The notes beneath the pieces are model-generated. The model was not told the origin of the DNA. It made no database searches and saw only the letters and a list, made by a program, of their open reading frames with translations. The position numbers and the translations under genes were made by a program. A stretch of DNA of 64,000 nucleotides from contig JBCAQO010000004.1 in the NCBI GenBank assembly GCA_039111635.1, forward strand, positions 2,046,001 to 2,110,000, in the 5' to 3' direction. Shown piece after piece: positions 1-10,400 of this stretch. Every line of letters starts with the position of its first letter. Position 1 is the stretch's first letter. Source of the DNA: Heterobasidion occidentale (Eukaryota; Basidiomycota; Agaricomycetes; Russulales; Bondarzewiaceae).

Positions 1-3000
1 CCTGCGAACTTGGCACGAAGCTGAGGGTCCTGCGTAGCGATACCGACGGGGCAAGTGTTCACTAACAAACAAAAACAGAGAGTCAGATCATGTGAACAGA
101 TGAAACCATTGGATGGACATACGATGACACTTCCTCATCATGATACAACCCATGGCGATGAGCGGCGTAGTCGCAAAACCCCACTCTTCGGCCCCAAGGA
201 GACACGCGATGGCGATATCACGGCCGGTGCGGATCTGACCATCGGTCTGCACGGTCACCCGTCCACGCAAGTCGTTCAAAACCAGCGTCTGGTGCGTCTC
301 CGCCAACCCCAGCTCCCACGGCAGGCCGGCGTTCTTGATCCCAGTCCAGCGAGAAGCGCCGGTACCGCCGTCGTGGCCAGAGATGAGGATGTGGTCCGCC
401 TTCGCCTTCGCGACACCGCTGGCAACGATGCCGACACCGACCTCGGATACCAGTTTCACGGAGACGCGCGCGCGGGGATTGGAGCATTTGAGGTCGTAGA
501 TGAGCTGCTTCAGGTCCTCGATGGAGTAGATATCGTGATGGGGAGGTGGAGAGATGAGACCGACTCCAGCGGTGGAGTGACGGGTTCGAGCGATCGAGCC
601 AGAGACCTTGTGTCCAGGCAGCTCACCGCCCTCACCGGGCTTGGCACCCTGGGCCATCTTGATCTGCAGTTCGTCGGAATCGGCAAGATAGTTCGACGTC
701 ACACCGAACCGACCGGAGGCGACCTGCTTGATGGCAGAGCGCATCGTGTCCCCGTTGTTCAGGACCTGCGACCTCTCAGCGTCTTCGCCTCCCTCACCCG
801 TGTTCGACTTGCCCCCGAGACGATTCATGGCGATGGCCAGCGTCGAGTGGGCCTCCATCGAGATCGACCCATACGACATGGCGCCCGTCACGAAGCGGCG
901 CACGATCTCGTTCCAGGGCTCGACTTGGTCGATAGGGATGGGGGTCGTGCTCTCGAAGCGGAAATCGAGCAGGCCGCGGATCTGGACGCGCTTGCCCTGG
1001 TTGTTGGCATTTTCGGCGTACGCGTCGTAAGCCTTCTGGTTCTTCTCGTGGACAGCATCCTGGAGGTTCGCGATGCCGGTGGGGTCGTTGATGTGAGGCT
1101 CGCCGCCGTCGCGCCAGTGGTACTCTCCAGACTCGGGCATTCCGGGAGGGATCTTGGTCTCACGGGACGGCCAACCGCGTTCGTGGAGCTCGAAGGCATC
1201 CATGGCGAGAAGATCAAAAGTGGCACCTTCGATGCGGCTCGCAGTGCCGATGAAACAGCGCTCGATGACCTCATGGTGAAGACCAAGCGCTTCGAAGATC
1301 TGGGCACCCTTGTAAGACTGGAGGGTCGAGATGCCCATCTTCGACATGACTTTGAGGATGCCATTGTCGACAGAGTGACGGTAGTTGTTCATGAGGTCAC
1401 CCACGGTCTTGTTGTCCTTTACCCTGAAAGCGAAAGTCAGTAAGGAGCGTGATAGATAACGAAACAGATGACGCACAAGCCTTCCCGAGCAACTTTGTGA
1501 ACGATCTCCATCATCAGCCAGGGGCACACAGCGTCCGCTCCGTAACCCACAAGCACGCAAAGGTGATGAACCTCCCTCGCCTCGGCCGTCTCGACCATGA
1601 GCGCGACCTTCGCACGTTTCTTTTGCAGAACAAGATGGTGGTGAACGCCACCACAGGCGACGAGCGCAGATAGAGGGATACGCGAAGGTCCTGTCTCTCG
1701 GTCAGAGAGGATGATGACTTTGATGCCCTGGTCGATGGCTTCGGTGGCCTCCCTGCAGACCCGGTCGAGCGCAACCTTGTATCCAGGTAAACCTTCTGCC
1801 TTTGGGAAGGTGATGTCGATGGTCTTCGAAGGCCACGTCGCATACGCAACCTTGAGGCTCTTCATCGCATTCATCTCTTCAATAGAAATGAGTGGGGAAG
1901 GAAGAAGGATGCGATGGCACTGCTCCGGCTTCATCTCGAGAAGGTTGCCCTCGGGTCCGACATAGCATTCGAGCGACATGACGATGCTCTCGCGGATGGG
2001 GTCGATAGGCGGGTTGGTGACCTGGGCGAAGAGCTGGCGGAAGTAGTCGTAGATGATGCGAGGCTGCGTCGCCATCGCCGCGAGGGGCGCATCGTTACCC
2101 ATCGAACCCAAGGCCTCCTTTCCGTCAGTGACCATGGGAAGCATGAGCAGGTTCAGCTGCTCGACGGTGAAACCGAAGGCAAGAAGACGAGGATCGGTGC
2201 TGAGGGACGTGCCGTCGGGGCGAGCATCGATGGACTGGCTGCGCTTGACGCGCTTGACGATGTTGGGAACCGTGAGCATGTGCGTCTCCACCCACGAGGC
2301 AAAGTTCTGTTTGCGAGCGGTGTTGCGCTTGAGCTCCTTATCATCGACGATGCGGCCCTCGAGGGTATCGACGAGAAGCATGCGCCCTGGCTTCAGGCGC
2401 CCCTTCTGGACGACCTTCTCGGGGGAGATGAAGAGCGCGCCAACCTCGGAGGCGCACACCATGATGTCCTCGTTCGTGACGACAAAGCGGCAGGGTCGGA
2501 GGCCATTGCGGTCAAGGTTGGCACCGCAGTAGCGCCCGTCGGAGAACGCGAAGAGGGCGGGGCCATCCCAGGGCTCCTGGAGACAAGCAGCCCAGTTGTA
2601 GAAGGCAGCCTTCTCTGGCTCCATCTGCGCGTTCCCTTGCCACGCCTCAGGGATGAGCATCATGACGGCCTCAGGCAACGTCACGACGCCGTTCACGACG
2701 AGCAACTCCAAGACGTTGTCAAACGCCGCCGAGTCGGAACCGCCGGCCTCGATGATAGGATAGAGGAGATCAAGCTGCTCTCCGAACGAAGTCGACGTGA
2801 GCACGCCCTCGCGCGCGCGCATCCAGTTCTTGTTACCGCGCACGGTGTTGATCTCGCCTATCGGCAGCGAGGACGTCAGTGAGATCTTACCTCGCGACTC
2901 AAACATGCTTTACGAACCGTTGTGTGCAGCCCATCTCATGGGCTGGGCACGATCCCAACTGGGAAATGTATTCGTCGAGAAACGAGAATGTACCAACGTG

Positions 3001-3897
3001 AAATGAGAACGATACAGGACGTGGTTGAGGTCATGATAGTAATTGTATACTTGAGGGGGGGAGAGCTGTCCCTTGTAGACGATGTTCTTGGAAGAGAGGG
3101 AGCATACGTAGAAGCCCTTGGCAAGCGTACTTTAGATGGGGGCAAGTCCGGTAGGTTGAGCTGAGGTCGTAGCAGTCAGAAGAGCAGGAAATCACAAACA
3201 TGCTATGCGTTGCGTGCTTGCGGAGAACGTAAAGTTGGCGCTCAAAGTGCTTTGCGTCGAACACGCCCGACTGGCTCTGGTTGCCATCCCCGTAGTGGGA
3301 GCGGAGGACGACGAAGGGTTGAAGGATGACGGGTTCCTTGCTGCTCGCAGCGGGGCCCAAGATGGAGCCGTCAGTGGGGACCTCACGCCAGCCGAGAACC
3401 CTGAGGCCGAGGTCGCTCGCGGACCTAGCAAAGACAGACTGCTGCTTCTGGAGCTGGATAGGGTCGTTGGGCTTGAAGAAGACGTTGCCGACGGCGTACT
3501 CTCCCGGGTCAGGGAGTGCGCAGCCGATGTCCCTTTCGGCCTCGCGCTTAAAAAAGAGATGCGGGATGCCGGTCATGACGCCCGCTCCATCTCCGTCGCG
3601 GCTGTCCGCGCCAGTGGCACCGCGGTGAGTCATGGCGCACAGGAGCTGCCTGGCATCGGAAACGATTTTATGGCTTTGCTCGCCCTTGATATGACAGATG
3701 AAGCCGACACCGCACGAGTCCTTCTCGAGCTCGTTCGAGTAGAGACCTTGGCTAGCGGGCATGGCGCCAGACCAGGAGTCAGGGTCACGTTGGACGGCAT
3801 TGAAGCTGTCGATGGCACTAGGAGAGGATATCTCGTCGACTAGAGGGACGGAGGGATCGAGGTAATCATTGCGGATAGGAGACGAGTCGGGGGCCAT
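1..3897 (-). CDS. glt1: Glutamate synthase [NAD(P)H] (GOGAT), 5' part, truncated by window edge
   Basis: GOGAT converts 2-oxoglutarate plus glutamine to two glutamates in nitrogen assimilation. The start is ATG at 3897. The readable exons are 3897-3200, 3129-2918, 2857-1477, 1423-123 and 61-1, separated by GT-AG introns of 70, 60, 53 and 61 nt whose removal keeps frame. About 52 residues after the Met comes CGVGF, whose Cys is the glutaminase (GATase type 2) nucleophile, so a short propeptide is expected to be removed. The frame continues through the central domain ([11 protein letters not shown]) into the FMN-binding synthase domain ([17 protein letters not shown]). Across the last intron it reads [18 protein letters not shown], carrying the cysteines expected for the 3Fe-4S cluster. 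The NAD(P)H-oxidising C-terminal part lies beyond the window. The gene is divergent from the b5-ACAD gene. Identification is very secure. Confidence 0.97.
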
Positions 3898-4504
3898 AGA
3901 CCTATGGAGTGACGATGTACGAAAGCGGAGAGCCTGTTGTCGAGAGGGACGTGTGCGGGGGGCGACGAGGAGGAGGAAGGAGGACAAGAGAGGACAAGAG
4001 GGCTGGCGAAATTTTCTGGACTGAGGGCTGTAATGTAGGCGGCGGCAGTGGCTGACCCAGTCATGTTCTCCCGATGTCAGAAACGGGATCACGGACGGAG
4101 GCCCGTGACCACCGCGCACCGAACCTCGCCGAAGCACGTCGGACATCGTCGGGCTTGATCCGCCCACCCTCTCGCTGTTCGCTGTTCGCTGTTCCCAACA
4201 TCTCTCCCTCTGCCATCACGCTTCTCCTCAGATCCGCTTCAATCGTCGCTGTGGACCCAAATTCCGTGCAGATCCACGGAGACGCCTCCTGAGCAGCGCT
4301 CGGATCAGGAATGTCACATTCCTTATCGCAAGATGTCACGCCGTCACGACTGCATTCCCGATCCGTCCATTGGGCGGTCCGAGAGGACGGCGAGGGGTCG
4401 ATGCGCGTCCATCTGTGCCTGCCCCGCGCACAAAGCCACTACAAAACCCCGTGCTTTCGGGATCCACCGCGTTACACTCCTCCTCACCTGCCCTCCACCC
4501 AACA
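3898..4504. promoter_or_regulatory. Divergent intergenic region between glt1 and b5-ACAD
   Basis: This 607-bp stretch separates two divergent start codons and must hold both promoters. I see no convincing TATA box. A 7-bp unit (CGCTGTT) is repeated three times head to tail at about 4173-4193. No credible ORF is present; the short frames here show no recognisable domain. Confidence 0.5.
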
Positions 4505-7101
4505 ATGGCCACAAAATCACTCAAAGAGTTCATAAGGGACGATGTGGCCAAGGTGCGTTTCTACTTTTATTCCACGTCGCGTGCATCGAATAAACGTCGC
4601 CGTCACGCTAGCACAACAAGCCAGGCGATCTCGTAAGTGCGCCGCACTTGCGTCTGCGTACACCGTCCACCGCTGAGCTCGTTTCCGCCAGTGGGTCATC
4701 GTCGACGCCAAGGTCTACGACCTCTCGCGCTTCGCCGCCATGCACCCCGGAGGCCTCGCCGTGCTGCTCGACGACGGCGTCGCAGGCCAGGACGCGACGG
4801 ACGCTTTCTACGGCCTCCACAGACACGAGGTCCTCGAACGCCCCCAGTACGCGCGTCTCCAGATCGGCGTCCTGCGCGGCGAGAAGAGCGTGATTCTCGG
4901 ACGCGTCCCGGGCGCGCTTAGCAAGGTGCCCTACGCCGAGCCCACATGGTTGTCCGACGGGTTCTCGAGCCCCTTCTACACCGAGGTGCGTGTCGGCGCG
5001 TCGAGAACGGCCAGCTGCGTCTCTCCTGGTTCAGAAACTGACCCCTGATGCCGTCATGCCGCCACCCATCCGAACAGAACCACCGCAAGTTCCAACATGA
5101 AGTGCGCAAGTTCGTCGACGAGGTGATCTATCCTGACGCGCAGGCGCGAGAGGAGGACGGGAAGCGAGCGAGCCAAGACGTCTTCGACAAAATGGCGTAC
5201 GTCTCTTGCACCTCGTGCCTCCCTTCTCGCCGCCATCTTACGGCACCCCACGCAGCGCCCTGAACCTACATGCCATGCGAATGGGGCCTGGAAAGCATCT
5301 GAAGGGCCTCGCGCTCATGAACGGCCTCGTCTCCCCCGAGGAGGTATGTAAAGCCCCCTTCTGTCCCCGCCCGGAACGTCCAATATGTTGACAATTCGCT
5401 TCGCCTACACAGTTCGATTATTTCCACGAGGTAAGCACGCGCCCATATCGCCTCGGGAAATCATAATATCGCAGTAATGTCGCCCACAACTGAGCAACGT
5501 ACGATTTTGACTAAAAGCTCATCATTACGCAAGAGATTGTGCGCTGCGGAGCGAGAGGCTACGGAGACGGTACGCGAAACCGGCCCCATGCTCTAAATCT
5601 GCGCGAGCCCCTTACCCGGCGAAATTGCAGGTCTCCTGGGAGGCAAAGTGATCGGGCTCCCTCCGGTCCTGAACTTCGGCTCTCCGGAACTCAAAGCCAA
5701 GGTGAGCTCTGCGCTGCCGCGTTCGAAGCCGTGACGAAGTCTTATCATTTTTATGTCTCAGATCGTGCCGGAAGTGCTCTCTGGGAAGAAATTTATATGC
5801 CTCGCGATCTCAGAGGCGCAGGCTGGCAGCGATGTGATGGGCTTGCAGACCACGGCAGTCAAGAGCGAGGATGGGAAGGAATGGATCGTCAACGGCACCA
5901 AGAAGTGGATCACGAACGGACAGTGCGTCTATTGATATGTTCATGACGAACCTCCTCTCACTCGACTCCGAACAGCTTCTCAGACTAGTAAGTATTCGCG
6001 CCCCCGCTGTGCACTCCGGAGGTGTCTCACCATACGGTCAGCTTCACAACAGGCTGCAAAACCGAGGTAAGCCCTGTACTTTCGGCGTGCCATCGCTCTG
6101 TCCAATTGAAGCTCGCGCTAGGATGGGTTCACCGTGATACTCATCCCACGCAGTGAGGGCCTCTCGACGAAGCCCATCAAGACGTCCTATTCGTCCACAG
6201 CGGGCACTGCATACATCACTTTCGATAACGTCCGCGTGCCCGTTGAGAACACGCTGGGTCCTGAAGGCGGAGGCATCTTCGTCATCCTTAGGTAGGCCGT
6301 CTCCGCCGCCGCGTCTGAGCGTTGCTCAAGATACAAACCACACGCAGTAACTTCAACCACGAGCGATGGGTGATGTGCGGGGCCTCCGCACGCAGTCAGC
6401 GATCCATTGTCGAGGAGTGTCTCAAGTATTGAATCTCACTATCGACGTTCTGGCACTTGTTTGACGAGACGACAGGTGGATCCAACAACGCAAAGCCTTC
6501 GGGAAGCCGCTCAGCTCGCAAGCCGTCATCCGAAGCAAAGTCGCACAGATGATTGCCCGCACGGAGAGCGTGCAGAACTGGCTCGAGAACATCACCCACC
6601 AGATGTGCAACATGGTGCGCATCCCCCACACCCTTCATCTGCCATCGGGGCATCAGCACTGACGTGGCCCCGCGCTGTCGTTTTTGTTTGCAGTCATATA
6701 AGGAGCAGTCGACGAAGCTCGCGGGCCAGATCGCGTTCCTGAAGATGTACAGCACGCGCTGCGCCCAGGAGACCGCGCAGGACGCCGTGCAGATCTTCGG
6801 CGGACGCGGGATCACGAAGACCGGCATGGGCCGCTTCATCGAGCACGTCAGTGTCGCTCCTTCGCCACTCCTCCGCTCTCCTCTCCGTCTTGCTGACCAC
6901 TGATGTATAATACCCCGCGTCGATATGCAGTACCACCGCACGGTCCCGTTCGATGCCCTGCTCGGCGGAGGTGAGTCTCACGCGTGTTCGGTACTGTGTC
7001 GCGGCGGCTCGACTGATGCTTCTTCGTCTAGCTGAGGACGTCTTGGGAGACTTGGGCGTTCGGCAGGCGATCAGGGCGATGCCGAAGAACGCGAGGTTGT
7101 G
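4505..7101 (+). CDS. Cytochrome b5 / acyl-CoA dehydrogenase fusion protein
   Basis: The protein probably oxidises acyl-CoA (alpha,beta-dehydrogenation) with FAD, and the N-terminal haem domain is a plausible electron partner (inference). The start is ATG at 4505 ([16 protein letters not shown]). A 21-nt exon (4612-4632) adds HNKPGDL, then 4692-4985 gives the b5 core with the haem ligand motif HPGG and a second His in LHRHEVL. The ACAD part follows: an N-terminal helical domain, [20 protein letters not shown], the middle beta domain ([15 protein letters not shown]), [24 protein letters not shown] and [17 protein letters not shown]. It ends in a LGDLGVRQA tail with TGA at 7101. At least 13 exons are needed, including exons of 18 nt (5413-5430), 12 nt (5976-5987) and 25 nt (6042-6066). 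Fungi carry such b5-ACAD fusions. Substrate and compartment are unknown; I see no clear mitochondrial leader, and the last residues are ARL-like, so a weak PTS1 cannot be excluded. Confidence 0.9.
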
Positions 7102-7481
7102 ATTCGGCCTCGCGTGTAGGAGTATGGCTTTGTTGTTGTTTTACTTTGTTTCACTAGATGTAATCGTTGTGTACAGTCGGACCTGATCGAGATGATCGCA
7201 GCGGCGGTGCGTAGACCGTTTAGCAAGTGGTTTGTCCGGCTCTCGATGACGCGCTGTAAACTGTTGCAAGTCAACACTGCCACGCATATCGATCCGAGCT
7301 TAGTGATGCATACGGCGCATGTAAGTTATGAGTCGCAAATCTGTGTGTCTGATGCCCTTCTAGATTCGTATGACATATCGTATGACATTAAGCTACCGTG
7401 TCTATCCGTCTCACCGCGTGAAAATCATTAAAATCACCACCTGCACGAACCAGAAAGAAAAAGATCGACGCCCCACGTGAA
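7102..7481. other. Convergent 3' intergenic region
   Basis: This is the 380 bp between the stop codons of the b5-ACAD gene and the ABC transporter. It should hold both 3' UTRs and polyadenylation signals. No gene, repeat or RNA structure was recognised. Confidence 0.4.
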
Positions 7482-10400
7482 TCATGCGTCCTCCTCATCC
7501 CGCACTTCACGCTCCTTCGCAGCCTTCTTGATGTCCTCCAGCGAGATGCTCGACCGCTCGCACATCCCGCGGAAGATCCCATCGTTGTGGTACAGATTGA
7601 CAGGCGTATCCATCTCTGCGATCTGTCCCGCATCGAGGACGCAGATACGATCGTAAGAAATGATGGTGCGCAGGCGATCTGCACGCAACCAAAATTAGAC
7701 ACATCCTGTATACGATCGGCGGGTAGGACGTACGAGCGATGCACAGAATTGTCCGGTCGCGGAACTCCGTGGCGATCGTGTCTTGAATCTTTTTGTCGGT
7801 CTCGTAATCGACGGACGCGGTGGCCTCGTCGAGGATGAGTATGCGGCTGTCCTTGACGAGCGCGCGCGCGAGCGACACGAGCGATCGCTGGCCTATCGAA
7901 AGGTTCCCGCCTTCATCGTCGATCGGGCTATCGAGCGTGAACCGCCGTCCTGTCGGTGTGCTCGCACCCGTGGGCAGGTCGTCTTCGGGATCGGTGCCGT
8001 CCACGGTGATAGACGCGGGCTTCGTCTGTTCGACAAGGTACGATCGCTTGAGAGCGTCCCAAAGGCGCGCATCATCATGCAGACCGAAGGGATCAAGGTT
8101 ACTACGCAGAGTGCCAGAGACTGATAGTGGCCTCGTCAACATCGGCTGACCACCAAAAAGATGTAAACTCACATAATGTCTGTCAGAAAAAAATCATGTC
8201 AGTGGCTATGGGAATTCGGGAGGGACTGGCAACATACAGCATCCTGAGGAATAATCGCAAGCCCGCTTCGGACATCCGTGAGCCCAATCTTGGAAATGTC
8301 TACTCCGTCAATGACCATTGAACCAGACGTCAACTCGACGATTCTGAACAGCGCCGTCATGATGGAGGATTTGCCAGCTCCGGTACTGATATCTTTTTTG
8401 GTGAGAAAGCACTCGAAAACAAATCCGATAGATCTTACCGTCCGACAATACCAATCTTCTCGCCTCCCTGGACAGACATTGAGATGCCCTTAAGAACGGG
8501 CGGAAGCTCAGGGCGGTACTTCAGAACGATGTCCTTCAGCTCCAGCTGTCCAACACCGGGCCATGGTGCCTGGGGAGTCCGGTCGGCGATCTCATGCGGA
8601 GGCTCCTGCTCAATCTTCTTGGCATAGTGGACAACTCGTTCGACCGAATTCATATCGTTTTCGACCTCAGCCAATTGTCGGACCATCCAGCCAAATGCCT
8701 ATACCGGGAATAAATGTCAATAAATGTATTTGAAGGAAGACTACACTGGAAGAAATTGATTAGGAAGGAGCAGCGTACCTGTTGAACGGAAAGGATGTAG
8801 GTGAGGACGACACCAGTCTGAGCAGGCGAGATGCTGAACCGCGTGCCCACGGTCAGAAGAGCGACAACAAGGGTCAATATCGTTCCAAAGAAATCCAAGC
8901 GGATACCGAGCCATCTCTGGTTAGTGACGGTGATCCAGTAGGCCCTGTAAAGAGACCACCGAACCAGCTCAGATCAATCACAAATCAGGGTCACGCATCA
9001 ATGTACGAACCTGTTCTCGACATCGACACGCTCTCTGTTCTCCCGGAAGAACCGCTCTGATTCGCCATATGCCCTGATGGTCGCCAGGCCGGACAGAGAC
9101 TCGGAGAAATGAGAATACAATGAAGATCGCAGCAGGGCATCTAACAAAATCAGTCAGTCGTTTGTTTTCCAGTCATAACACAACGTTCATGAACACCAAC
9201 CAAGTCTCTGAAAAAAGGACGTCAGTGACATACATCATTCGTACGCCAAACCGAAACCCACTAACTTTGATTTCTCTTGCACTTGCACGATAGAACGCAG
9301 CCGCAGTAGCATACAAGACGAGCACGACGGCGACAGCGATGAGGAACCACGGGAGCACGATGGCAATCAAGATGATAGCGCCGAAGATGCTGGACAGAGT
9401 ATTGAGGAACATGCGGTACGAGTCGGCCAGGATGTTGTCGATGGTGTCGATATCCTTCGCAAAGCGATTCATGATGCGCCCTACCGGCTACGAACGGGAG
9501 TGAGTGAGGATTTGATACACAAACGAAGGATGAACCTACTGTAGTCTCGAAGAACGACATTGGGGCGTGCATGACGCGGTTGATGGCATCCTAACCAGAA
9601 CGTGAGCTATACCACTTCTGTATAAGTGAATGACGAACGAACCCTGTGAAGCCGATTGGAAGCAGAGTAAATGACATAGGCGAATATTATTCCCATGATG
9701 AAGGCCGTGAGGGCTTGCGCAACACCGAGCGTTGCGTATATGCCCATCTAAAGACAAATGAAAGATGAGTTATCGACAAATTCTATGACACTGTCTATCA
9801 TTCGTACATAGAAGCCTTGAGGCCTTGGCCACTGTTTATCCTGCCACCACACGAGCCTGTACAAGCCTTCGGGTCAGCAAATGAACAAAATCCTGATCAA
9901 TCCGGTAGACACTAACCAATACGATGATAGGACTGTCGCAGCCTGCATAAGGACAAGCGAGACTCCGAGCAACGGCAGCAAAATCGCTCCATTACCCGCC
10001 TTCGCATAGGCCTTATACACCTCCCAACTAACAGCGCCGGTGCTCCGCTCCTCCTGCTGCATAAGCTGCGCCCCCTTCACCGCTCCCCGCCGCTTCTTCT
10101 GCTCGTCTTCGTCTTCTTCTTCTTCTTCTTCTTCTCTCCTCTTCGTCCACGCCCTCGCCCTGCTTCTTGTTCCCTTCGTCCTTCGTCACAAACTCGTTGA
10201 TGAACTTCGCAAATGCGCCGTCATTCGCCATGAGCTCCGCGTGCGTCCCCCACTCGGCGATGCGGCCGTCAATCATGGTGTAGATATAGTCGACTTGGGG
10301 AAGGAAATGGAGTGCGTGAGTCACGAGTACGCGGGTGGTGCCGGCTGTGCCGTTGAGCAGGACGTTCTTGAAAACAGACTCGCCGACATGGGCATCGAGC

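Noticed and set aside
55..1443. Plus-strand 462-codon ORF opposite glutamate synthase
   Set aside because: It is antisense to a strongly conserved FMN-domain exon. Its composition (many Asp, Val, Arg, His) is what GC-rich antisense frames give. No domain seen.
1914..2882. Plus-strand 322-codon ORF
   Set aside because: Also antisense to a glutamate synthase exon, with no recognisable motif.
3205..3843. Plus-strand 212-codon ORF
   Set aside because: Antisense to the glutaminase-domain exon of glt1.
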